DNA of 64,000 nucleotides from GWE2-42-39 sp963668595 (lineage in GTDB: Bacteria > Bacteroidota > Bacteroidia > Bacteroidales > Prolixibacteraceae). Position 1 is the stretch's first letter; the number at the start of each line of letters is the position of its first letter. Positions 25,927-34,274 of this stretch are shown piece by piece. A program made the position numbers and the translations under genes. The stretch spans positions 2,356,001-2,420,000 of the forward strand of contig OY764876.1 in the NCBI GenBank assembly GCA_963668595.1. Direction: 5' to 3'. Below the pieces are notes generated by a model. The model did no database searches. It was given only the letters and a program-made list of their open reading frames with translations, and was not told the origin of the DNA.

Positions 25927-27120
25927 TCATTTAATTTCTGAAAGACGTACCACGAGAACTCCGTGTGCAGGAATGTCTTTCACCAAGCGTTCGCTGGTTT
26001 CTCCAATGTTTTTATGTGCCCACAAATCGTACACACGATATTCCTTTTTGCTTATACTGACATCTTTCACAAAATACATTGAATGCTTTTTCCAGTCGTA
26101 ATCCAGCTTCCAGGGTTTGTCGGTGCGATTCATGAAGCAAACAGCAACTTCTCCGTCGGCCAATGGCTTTGCCCAAATTTCATATTCGCCCATGTCCATA
26201 AATTTACGGGCCTGTTCTCCTTTTTTATCCTGATTGATGGCAATTACATCCTGATTGGTAAGAATTTCTTTGGTTTGTTCGTCCATTTCCCGCAAATCGT
26301 TTCCCGACATGAGCGGAGCTGCCAACATGGCCCACATTGTGAAATGCGTTTTGTATTCGTCCATGGTCATTCCGCCATTTCCAACTTCAAGCATATCGGG
26401 GTCGTTCCAATGTCCCGGACCGGCATACTGATACAATTCAACCTGTTTGTCAATAATATCTAACACACCCAGACCTCCCCAATCGAAGGTACACTGATAG
26501 CAATCGCGAATATCAGCCGTTGTTCGCCACAAGTGTCCGATTCCTTCTCCCCATTCCCAGGGTTTGCTTTCGCCCCATTCACAAATAGAAAAAACGATCG
26601 GACGACCGCAGTCTTTTAACGCATCGCTCATGGTTTTGTAAGCAGCCTGAGCTTTCTGACCTTCGTCGAAACACCAATCGTATTTCAGGTAATCAACACC
26701 CCATTCGGCGTAGGTTCTTGCGTCCTGAAACTGATAGCCACGACTACCAGGCCTGCTTTGGCAAGTCATTGAACCAGCACAGGAATAGATACCAAATTTT
26801 AGTCCTTTCTTGTGAATGTAATCGCCCAATGCCTTCATTCCTGAAGGAAATCGTTCCGGATCGGGAATAATATTGCCCAGCGAATCGCGACCAACCTGCC
26901 AGCAATCATCAATCACAATGTATTCGTAACCGGCATCGCGCATCCCGGATGTAACCATGGCATCAGCCATTTCCATAATTAATTTCTCACTCACATTACA
27001 CCCAAATTTGTTCCAGCTGTTCCAGCCCATCGGGGGTGTTTGCGCCAAGTTTTCAAATTTCTGTGCATACACGGTCAGGCACATAGCCAGCACCATCCAT
27101 AATAAACCGATTTTTTTCAT
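25927..27120 (-). CDS. GH27 alpha-galactosidase-type enzyme
   Basis: Exported retaining glycosidase of 397 residues with signal peptide (GLLWMVLAMCLTVYAQ). Family landmarks: TPPMGWNSWNKFGCNV at the N-terminus, VIDDCWQVGRDSLGNI, FGIYSCAGSMTCQSRPGS, the nucleophile Asp in DYLKYDWC near residue 148, and the acid/base region TTADIRDC near residue 207. GHWNDPDMLEVGNGG completes the barrel and a small C-terminal beta domain follows. GH27 enzymes are mainly alpha-galactosidases; some act on beta-L-arabinopyranose, which shares the same stereochemistry at the relevant carbons, so either is possible in this arabinose-rich locus. It starts 31 bases after the small Cys-rich gene upstream. Confidence 0.93.
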   Translation of the reverse strand: MKKIGLLWMVLAMCLTVYAQKFENLAQTPPMGWNSWNKFGCNVSEKLIMEMADAMVTSGMRDAGYEYIVIDDCWQVGRDSLGNIIPDPERFPSGMKALGDYIHKKGLKFGIYSCAGSMTCQSRPGSRGYQFQDARTYAEWGVDYLKYDWCFDEGQKAQAAYKTMSDALKDCGRPIVFSICEWGESKPWEWGEGIGHLWRTTADIRDCYQCTFDWGGLGVLDIIDKQVELYQYAGPGHWNDPDMLEVGNGGMTMDEYKTHFTMWAMLAAPLMSGNDLREMDEQTKEILTNQDVIAINQDKKGEQARKFMDMGEYEIWAKPLADGEVAVCFMNRTDKPWKLDYDWKKHSMYFVKDVSISKKEYRVYDLWAHKNIGETSERLVKDIPAHGVLVVRLSEIK

Positions 27121-27151
27121 ATCACTGTCTCTTTTATTTCATTCATAGCAA

Positions 27152-27715
27152 TCAATCCTGAAGATTATCGCCTTTTAGTATAATCTTATAAATGCATTTT
27201 TTATCGCCATTCAGCACCGATGATTCCAAAACCACGTCCACATCGCGACCCGAAACCAGCGAATAAATTTCTTTTTGCCAACCTATTGTGCACTGACAAT
27301 ATGCTCGATCCATTTTTGAAATATCGACAAACGGACAAGCACACCGACTTGTTAACTTATCGGTTATCCGAATATTTTTGATAGGCTGATCGTACTCTAC
27401 TTTTTCAAACCAGTCTTTCTGAATATCATCCAGATAAGCTTGCAGATTTCCCTGAAATTTAAGTGCCCGATCGTAGAAATGTTTGGCACATTCACGTCCC
27501 ATCATCTCCAGAATTTCATTTCTTTTTTCGTCGCCCAACTGATCGCCCAAAATTTCAACAAGCTTTGCAAAACGCTGTTGCATAAAACCAATCCGCCAAT
27601 CTTCATTTTCAGAAGCCTGATTTGTTGTTGCTTCCGAAGAAATAGGTAAAACCGATAATGCGGCACAACTGCATAAACCTCCGGCACAAGATTTTAAAAA
27701 CTCATTGCGTTTCAT
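27152..27715 (-). CDS. Small Cys-rich secreted protein, DUF6144/V4R-like
   Basis: Protein of 187 residues from the ATG at 27715; a longer frame begins at 27763 but would overlap the preceding gene. The N-terminus MKRNEFLKSCAGGLCSCA followed by a hydrophobic stretch looks like an export signal, possibly of the Tat or lipoprotein type. The C-terminal part has the paired-Cys pattern RCACPF ... YCQCTIGW and a late KKCIYKI. That arrangement resembles DUF6144 and hydrocarbon-binding (V4R-like) or ATC-hydrolase-like domains, which can hold a metal or small ligand. I cannot assign a reaction. It lies between the DUF5695-like and GH27 genes with only short gaps, so it is co-expressed with the locus. 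Confidence 0.72.
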   Translation of the reverse strand: MKRNEFLKSCAGGLCSCAALSVLPISSEATTNQASENEDWRIGFMQQRFAKLVEILGDQLGDEKRNEILEMMGRECAKHFYDRALKFQGNLQAYLDDIQKDWFEKVEYDQPIKNIRITDKLTSRCACPFVDISKMDRAYCQCTIGWQKEIYSLVSGRDVDVVLESSVLNGDKKCIYKIILKGDNLQD

Positions 27716-27722
27716 TCTCTCT

Positions 27723-30458
27723 CTAATTTTGAGATAAGTGTAAAAAAACCGGCTTCCTGCCAAGTTTTACCGAAAATGCACCAGTTGCGTTTTTCTCCAT
27801 TGTACTGGTATCGTAAGTTTTTGCCGATGCCTCACGAGATGCGGTTTCTATCCTCAACGCAGCATTTTCTAATGTTTCATCTGCTTTTTCAAACTCAATA
27901 GCAAGTTCCCCTGTTTGTGTATTGTATGCAATGCTTTTGAATTGCCCTGCATCAAGCGTCAACCACAAGCCAACCGGAGCAACATAAAAGCGATTGCGAG
28001 CAGCAGTGGTTAACTCTGTTTTTACCACATCGCCATTGACCAAAGTGTTACCCCCAAAAGAGAGCCAGCCAAAATCGTCGGAATGAACCAGGTAAGCCGA
28101 AGTATTTACTGCATAGCCAAAAAAGCCAGTTCCGTAATCGCCGCTAATTCCGTCGTTAGCCAACGTTTGAGGAAATGAATGGAAAGCACAGGGAGCAAAG
28201 CCATCCTGCGTGATATTCGAAATAGCTCCAAGCAATCCGCCATAACCAACCCGCAACAAATAGAAATCGGACGGATTTTCGCGATACTGGTACAATACCG
28301 GAATGGCATTCAGTGCCGAGCCATAATGATGGATCATCCGTTCGAAGCGGGAAAGTTTTCCGCCGTACAGGAAATCCCAGATACGACGGGCATTTCCGTT
28401 ATAGGCCCAATGCGGGACGGTTGGCATGTAAGCCAAAATTGCATTGAGGGTCACTGTTGCATTTTCGTCGAAGCCAAAATATTTCGACCACATATATACT
28501 TCTTCCTGCCCCGTTGAATCCCATGGCATTTCGCTGCCAAACGGATAAGTCAGCGTATTCCAGTGGTAAAAGCGAACTTTCATTCCCAGCCTTAATTCAT
28601 TTGCCAGATCGGTCAATCCTTCGGCTTTTAAATCATTCAGAATAAGAATGAAAATAGTTCCCTCCATTTGTCCGTGCATTACGTAAGCAGGAGCCAGATC
28701 AAGCATGGCAATTGCTGTTTGCGCAGCATTTTCGAGGTACCAGCGCCAGTTTTGCTGTTTTACCAGTCCGTTGTGATAACGGGACAAACGATACATCGCC
28801 CAATGTGCCGCAGCCACATGCGGATAGTTGTACGAACGCCCTTCCGAAGCAGCAGCTCTTTTGCTCCACGAGGGAAATCCATCGTATTTTCCCCAACGAA
28901 TATCGCTACTGTAAGTTCCGGCAGGCATTGAATCGGGTTCGTAATAAAACATACTTTTCCGAACTCCATATTTCAATTCACCTTCGTCATATTGAATTCC
29001 TCCCCAAATAGTTTGATTTACAAAATCTTCGAGTTTGGCAACTTCTTCTTTTTCGGGTACCACTACTTGTTTCATGATGGCTCCCAGCCATGCACCGGCT
29101 CCACCTTCATCACTCAAGCCCGCAATCCACACCCGCGAGTCTTGCAAAACTTTTTCTTTCTTTTCGTAATCGTATGTAATTGCTGACGGAGCACGATTGA
29201 ATACATCAGTCGTGTCGTCATACCATTGTTCGGTGGTCAGAAATTTCCCATACGAAGCAATTACTTTTTGCTCCGGATCAATAATTTTATAACTGATGAT
29301 TTGACTTAATCCATCTTCATAATCAATAGTTACCCGGGCTCTACCCCATTTCTTTCCTTTTACTTCATACGCCTTCCATGCTGGTTTCTCAGCCTTTATA
29401 CTTTTCAGTTCGACTGCTCCTTCTGGCTCAACAGTTATTTTCCTCACCGCTTTTTCATAATTGAGAAACAAGCGCGCATTTACATCCATCGGAACAACAT
29501 ATCCGGGAATACCCACCGCAACAGGACGAGCATTTTGTACAAGGGTATTTTCTACTTCGCGTAACGAGTCGGCAAGTAAAAATTTCAACCCATAATTTTT
29601 GGTTTCTCCCGGGTTCAAACTTACAGAAGTTGGCGTGTTCCACTGCTCTACACCTTTCCATTCCCTTTCTGCATACGATTTCGAGTGAATCATCCACTCG
29701 TGCAAACCCTCAAATGTGTATCCAATTGGAGTTGGGTCGTCGGATAAAGGACGATAATTTTCGAACGGTGTTTTTCCATAGGGCACTACAACCATCACTT
29801 TTCCTTCGCCATTCAGTTTTACAATCTGTAAATAACCGGCATCTTTCGCAATCGACGGATCGAAAAAAACATTTTCAGCATGTGCCTGATCAAGCGATTT
29901 TCGATTAAAATTATTATTGAAAACCATCGGTATCCCCAACGCACCGATTTCAACCAGCTTGTCCGTTGTATTTTTTAGTTCGAAGCGCAACACCAGGTTT
30001 TCGCCTTCTTTTTCCCAATAACGCACAATTTTCAATGGCATATCTTCAGGAAAAGTTTTCGATAAATCGGCAGCAGAAAGCACATTGAAATTGTTACACG
30101 CAACGAATTCAACATCGGCACGTTGTTTTGCCGACGAGTAATATTTCCATTCGCTATCGCCCGAATATTTTAGTCCGAGATTGATGTCACCCAAATGATA
30201 GAAGCGATTTTTGTCTCGTTCAGCCAAACGATCGCCAGGCGTATAATCCAATGAACTTCCGTCATTCGCCTTCAACGATGCGACCGTTTGTGACGAATTG
30301 AGTAATTCAATTTTCAGAACAGAAGTTTCATAAGCGGTAGTTCCTTTTTCAACATTCAGAGTTGATGGACCAAGATCGAAACGTCGCTGCGCATTGGAAT
30401 ATTGAGCCAACAGCAAAGCCACAATAAAAAGGAATGAACAAAGTTTTTTAATTTGCAT
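27723..30458 (-). CDS. Large secreted DUF5695-like protein, putative glycoside hydrolase
   Basis: Exported protein of 911 residues with signal peptide (FLFIVALLLAQYSNAQ). The first 400 residues are beta-rich (TVASLKANDGSSLDYTPGDRL, LVLRFELKNTTDKLVEIGALGIP). The second half looks like an alpha/alpha toroid with many Trp and Tyr (YPHVAAAHWAMYRLSRYHNG, YVMHGQMEGTIFILILNDL, EVYMWSKYFGFDE), followed by a small beta domain. The beta-sandwich plus toroid layout is common in glycoside hydrolases and polysaccharide lyases. The family resembles DUF5695; recalling a link to a particular GH family would be guesswork. Its place between FISUMP and GH27 genes argues for a role in glycan breakdown. Confidence 0.75.
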   Translation of the reverse strand: MQIKKLCSFLFIVALLLAQYSNAQRRFDLGPSTLNVEKGTTAYETSVLKIELLNSSQTVASLKANDGSSLDYTPGDRLAERDKNRFYHLGDINLGLKYSGDSEWKYYSSAKQRADVEFVACNNFNVLSAADLSKTFPEDMPLKIVRYWEKEGENLVLRFELKNTTDKLVEIGALGIPMVFNNNFNRKSLDQAHAENVFFDPSIAKDAGYLQIVKLNGEGKVMVVVPYGKTPFENYRPLSDDPTPIGYTFEGLHEWMIHSKSYAEREWKGVEQWNTPTSVSLNPGETKNYGLKFLLADSLREVENTLVQNARPVAVGIPGYVVPMDVNARLFLNYEKAVRKITVEPEGAVELKSIKAEKPAWKAYEVKGKKWGRARVTIDYEDGLSQIISYKIIDPEQKVIASYGKFLTTEQWYDDTTDVFNRAPSAITYDYEKKEKVLQDSRVWIAGLSDEGGAGAWLGAIMKQVVVPEKEEVAKLEDFVNQTIWGGIQYDEGELKYGVRKSMFYYEPDSMPAGTYSSDIRWGKYDGFPSWSKRAAASEGRSYNYPHVAAAHWAMYRLSRYHNGLVKQQNWRWYLENAAQTAIAMLDLAPAYVMHGQMEGTIFILILNDLKAEGLTDLANELRLGMKVRFYHWNTLTYPFGSEMPWDSTGQEEVYMWSKYFGFDENATVTLNAILAYMPTVPHWAYNGNARRIWDFLYGGKLSRFERMIHHYGSALNAIPVLYQYRENPSDFYLLRVGYGGLLGAISNITQDGFAPCAFHSFPQTLANDGISGDYGTGFFGYAVNTSAYLVHSDDFGWLSFGGNTLVNGDVVKTELTTAARNRFYVAPVGLWLTLDAGQFKSIAYNTQTGELAIEFEKADETLENAALRIETASREASAKTYDTSTMEKNATGAFSVKLGRKPVFLHLSQN

Positions 30459-30501
30459 AGATGTTTGTTTAATTGGTTGTTATAGCTAGTTCGGTTCAAC
30501 T

Positions 30502-31533
30502 TTACTTATTTGTACTGTCTTTTACGCATCTTACAGATAAGCCATAAGTTTTACCCATTCCACTTAAGTTGGCATTAACAAAATTATTATCCATGAATAA
30601 CGCCCAACCATTGGGTTCCGATAATTCGGATGAAGTCCACCAACAGCCCCATTCTCCAACACGTGAGATTTGGCTATCCAGTAATCCTCCGGCCAACGCA
30701 GAGAAACCACTCGAATTTTGTTTTGCTGAATAATCGGTATTACCAACAGCACCGGTTGTTGCATCAGCATTCCATCCGGATGCCGATGCCAGCGACTTGG
30801 CTATTTTGTTGTCACTTGTCGAGCTGTCGTAATTATAACCGTTGGCTATCAGGTAATTTTCGAGCACCGTCCAATCGGAAAAAGTTGGCACATGCCAGCC
30901 TTCAGGACAAATATTTCGGCTATCAGTTACTTCGTTCCACCAATACAGTCGGCCATATTTGGCGACATAGCACTGGTCATCCGCCGAGGAACTCTCAATT
31001 CTATCGCCATTGCGATAGTGCGTTGCCCGAAGATTTTCGGCCATCCATGTTTGCAAACCAATTGTTATTGTTCGGTATTCATTTCCATCCACGTCAGAAA
31101 CCGTTCCGTAAGTGAGCGTTTCATTAAACTCACTATTCTCGGAGAGAGTTTTAAACGAAACTTCATCTCCGTATCCGATGCCAGCACCATTTATGGCATA
31201 AGCTCTCACATAATACAAGGTGTTCGATTTCAATCCACTTATACAACTTATGAAAGTACTGTCATCCATTTCTGCGGAAATACAATTTGTTGCAGTAGTC
31301 GGTGCTGGTTCTGTTCCCCAGCAAATTCCCTGTTCTGAAATATAGGAACCTCCGGCAGATTCGATAACACCACCACAACAAGCAGAAGTATCGCTGATAT
31401 ATTTTACCGGCGAAGTAAACAGTACAGGTGAAACAATCGCTTTTCCTTCTTCCTTTTTGCAACCGTTTGTGCAGAGTAAAGAAATGCCAATAAAAAGCAA
31501 TACAATTATCCAACTGATATTTTTCTTTCTCAT
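30502..31533 (-). CDS. FISUMP-domain surface lipoprotein
   Basis: Lipoprotein of 343 residues from the ATG at 31533, which directly precedes the signal peptide (ISWIIVLLFIGISLLCTNGC); the frame continues upstream to 31605 without a better start. After the lipidated Cys the sequence KKEEGK is acidic/basic in the manner of Bacteroidota surface-export signals, so the protein probably faces outward. Residues about 40-135 form a fibronectin-like domain (GICWGTEPAPTT, YYVRAYAINGAGIGYGDEVSFKT). The C-terminal part is a Fibrobacter succinogenes major paralogous (FISUMP) domain: TIGLQTWMAENLRATHYRNGD, YGRLYWWNEV, CPEGWHVPTFSDWTVLENYL, WWTSSE, YGLSVRCVKD. FISUMP proteins are C-type-lectin-like and of unknown function. 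Here it could be a glycan-binding protein of the locus. Confidence 0.85.
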   Translation of the reverse strand: MRKKNISWIIVLLFIGISLLCTNGCKKEEGKAIVSPVLFTSPVKYISDTSACCGGVIESAGGSYISEQGICWGTEPAPTTATNCISAEMDDSTFISCISGLKSNTLYYVRAYAINGAGIGYGDEVSFKTLSENSEFNETLTYGTVSDVDGNEYRTITIGLQTWMAENLRATHYRNGDRIESSSADDQCYVAKYGRLYWWNEVTDSRNICPEGWHVPTFSDWTVLENYLIANGYNYDSSTSDNKIAKSLASASGWNADATTGAVGNTDYSAKQNSSGFSALAGGLLDSQISRVGEWGCWWTSSELSEPNGWALFMDNNFVNANLSGMGKTYGLSVRCVKDSTNK

Positions 31534-31625
31534 TGTAACATTGTTAAACTCAGAAAACAGTATCCGAACTTGTACTTCACCCATCCCTTGATGGGAAATG
31601 ATCATCTATTTTTCTGAAATAATCA

Positions 31626-34025
31626 CTACTTCACTTTCCACTCCAGAATACCACCCGACTGGTCTTTCTGTAACTGTGCGCTTATTCTCAGACCTTTCGT
31701 TTTTACGGGTTTGAATGTAACCGTATTGTACTGATCCAGTTTGACTGTACACGAATCACTGGTTTGAACAGGAATCCATTTATTTTCCTCATTTCTGTAT
31801 TGCAACGACCAGCTCTCCGGCGCACGGTAATTACCATCGTAATGATCCATATTCAGCCAATACACCGACGACTGGCTCACCGTTACCGGTTCCTCAAATT
31901 CATATTCAACAGTTTCTGCCGAACCGTGTTTTTGCCACCAGTAGAAATACGACTTATCGGTATCTGCCGAATTTTTCGGATCAAATCCGTCGTTTAATCC
32001 CGGAGTCCAGTCTGTCGATGATTTTGCTTTCGCCTCACTTGAAACATACTCATCGGATTGGCTTACCGTCGTCGATTCGTCGGACGCTAACCAAATTAGC
32101 ATATTGGCTGTTCCCCGATTATTCCATGCGTAGTATGGAATAGCTTTCAATATAGTTGGCTCAATTATCTTCGTTTGATCGGATTTCCTAACCCGGTACG
32201 CTTTGGTACTCAATGTTACAATTCCTCCCAGCAGGTTTTCCTCAAATGTGGATTGAACCGGCACTTCCGGGGTCGAAAAAAGATCGAAAAGAAAAGCATC
32301 GTTATTGTCTTTGTCTTCGAAACAATAAACGATTGGCCCCCGTTGGTAAGCCAGTTTCCCCTGGTCATTTGTAACATTTTGATTTGCTTCTATTTTTCGA
32401 ATCGGCATAGGCAGATCAAGTTCAATACTATCGTTAGTCTTCCAATTGCTACGTAGTACCACATAACCGTCCTCCAACTCAGTTGTTTTTTCTTTTCCAT
32501 TTAATTTGATGCTAAAAGATTCCGCATTTTGATCAACAAAATGATATAAATCGGAAGGAACAACCTGATTTTGTGCCCAACCCGGAATACGTATTTTTAG
32601 ATTAACCTGCTTATCAATTGCCTCTGCAATGCGAATTACCACTTTTCCGTCCCATGGGTAGCGGGTTTCCTGCACCAGTTTAACTGTATCTTCACCCAAA
32701 GCGATTTCAGCATGCCCTGCGGCAAACAGATTTACATAAACCGAATGCATGTCGGTAGCATAAACGTAGCCCGGAATTGATGCCATAAACCGGGTAATAT
32801 TACCAGGACAACAAGCACATCCGAACCAAGGCGCACGATCGTGATTATGCACTGATTCTAATGGATTATCGTAGAAAAATTTATCGCCACTCAACGACAC
32901 ACCGGAAATAACTCCATTATAGAGAGCACGCTCCAGTACATCGTAAAACTTTGCATCTCCTTCGTTCAGAAACAAACGGTAATTCCAGTAAACATTCGAG
33001 ATTGACGCGCAAGTTTCACAATATGCAGTCATGTTTGATAATTCGTAATTTGGACCAAAGCCCTCTCCCTGTGCCCTTGATCCCATACCTCCGGTAATGT
33101 ATAATTTTTTCGACACCACATTCTCCCAAACACGTTTGGCCGCAGTCATCAGTGCCTGGTCGTGCATCAACGAAGCAACATCAGTAACTCCGGAATATAG
33201 ATAACCCAAGCGTACTGCGTGACCAACTGCCTCGTCCTGTTCAACTATTGGTTTGTGATCCTGACTGTATTCACTCAGTTTATGCCCGTCAGTACCCTTT
33301 CCTGTTTCATCGATAAAAAATCGCGCCAGTTTCAAATATTTTTCATCCTGAGTTATGCGATACAGTTTTACCAACGCCATTTCTATTATCGGATGCCCTG
33401 ACGGTACTTTCTTCTGCCCTTCACCCGGACCAAATACTTCATTAACTAAATCCGCATTTTTAATTGCAATATCAAGAAGTGTACGCTTGCCTGTTGACTG
33501 AAAATGAGCCACTGCTGCCTCGTACAAATGGCCGCAATTATACAACTCATGACTATTCAATTTGTCCCACCGACCTTCTCCATACCAGCCTTTCAACCGA
33601 TCGCATTTATTCGTCAAACAGGTAAACAGATAACCATCTTTTTCCTGTCCGGCACCAATCAATCCAATTAAACTATCCAGATAGCTGTCCAATTTGGCAT
33701 CGTACTGCACAGCCAGCGCATACGATGCACCTTCCAATATTTTGTAAACATCGGTATCGTCGAACGGAAAGTCTCCTTTGTGTTCCCCTTCAATCAATCC
33801 TCCGGCCAACGCAAAATTATCCATGCGCCCATTTTCTTCGCATTTTCCAAATGCAGAAGGAATAGAAACCTTCCGATTGGTTTCAATCTTTGGAGCCCAA
33901 AACTGATCTGCTAGATGAACCGAGGTAAACGGTACCGGATTTAATGGTGAATCTATTTTATGCTCTGCTTTTTTACATGAGCATATCAGCAAAACTGATA
34001 AAAGAGCGATAAAGCCTGATCTCAT
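31626..34025 (-). CDS. GH127 beta-L-arabinofuranosidase-type lipoprotein (first copy)
   Basis: Exported enzyme of 799 residues with a lipoprotein signal (FIALLSVLLICSCKK). It shows the GH127 zinc and nucleophile motifs: AYCETCAS with Glu337 and Cys339, and FGCACCPGN with Cys405 and Cys406. In the characterised HypBA1 enzyme the equivalent set is Glu338, Cys340, Cys417 and Cys418. An added C-terminal region (about residues 640-799; SSVYWLNMDHYDGNYRAPESW) looks like a beta-sandwich. Such enzymes release beta-1,2-L-arabinofuranose, best known from hydroxyproline-linked arabino-oligosaccharides. It lies just downstream of SusC/SusD no. 1 but after a terminator, so it probably has its own promoter or depends on readthrough. 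Confidence 0.93.
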   Translation of the reverse strand: MRSGFIALLSVLLICSCKKAEHKIDSPLNPVPFTSVHLADQFWAPKIETNRKVSIPSAFGKCEENGRMDNFALAGGLIEGEHKGDFPFDDTDVYKILEGASYALAVQYDAKLDSYLDSLIGLIGAGQEKDGYLFTCLTNKCDRLKGWYGEGRWDKLNSHELYNCGHLYEAAVAHFQSTGKRTLLDIAIKNADLVNEVFGPGEGQKKVPSGHPIIEMALVKLYRITQDEKYLKLARFFIDETGKGTDGHKLSEYSQDHKPIVEQDEAVGHAVRLGYLYSGVTDVASLMHDQALMTAAKRVWENVVSKKLYITGGMGSRAQGEGFGPNYELSNMTAYCETCASISNVYWNYRLFLNEGDAKFYDVLERALYNGVISGVSLSGDKFFYDNPLESVHNHDRAPWFGCACCPGNITRFMASIPGYVYATDMHSVYVNLFAAGHAEIALGEDTVKLVQETRYPWDGKVVIRIAEAIDKQVNLKIRIPGWAQNQVVPSDLYHFVDQNAESFSIKLNGKEKTTELEDGYVVLRSNWKTNDSIELDLPMPIRKIEANQNVTNDQGKLAYQRGPIVYCFEDKDNNDAFLFDLFSTPEVPVQSTFEENLLGGIVTLSTKAYRVRKSDQTKIIEPTILKAIPYYAWNNRGTANMLIWLASDESTTVSQSDEYVSSEAKAKSSTDWTPGLNDGFDPKNSADTDKSYFYWWQKHGSAETVEYEFEEPVTVSQSSVYWLNMDHYDGNYRAPESWSLQYRNEENKWIPVQTSDSCTVKLDQYNTVTFKPVKTKGLRISAQLQKDQSGGILEWKVK

Positions 34026-34228
34026 TTCTTTTTTATTTGTATTTTACATTTACTATGTCGTATAATCATTCCCTGTTCCCTCAATCAGGATTAATAAAAA
34101 GGAATTCAAAGAATTTAAACTTCTCCCGATTTGCATTTATTCAAAATGCAACAAACTGAATCACTGTTAGCTCAACAAAACAAACAGTTCTTGTATAAAG
34201 TAAATAAAGAATGATTTCCAGAAAGAAA

Positions 34229-34260
34229 GTTCTGCGAGACACTTGTCGGTCTCACAGAAC
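34229..34260 (-). terminator. Terminator hairpin after susD no. 1
   Basis: On the minus strand GTTCTGTGAGAC pairs with GTCTCGCAGAAC (12 bases, one G-U) around an 8-base loop and is followed by a T-rich tract, TTTCTTTC. It begins 14 bases past the susD stop. It would separate the SusC/SusD transcript from the enzyme genes downstream, a common way to keep transporter mRNA in excess. Confidence 0.8.
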
Positions 34261-34274
34261 AATCTCATTTCAGA

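Noticed and set aside
31580..31595. Hairpin CCCATC/GATGGG between GH127 and the FISUMP gene
   Set aside because: Six pairs only, with no T-run; could arise by chance.
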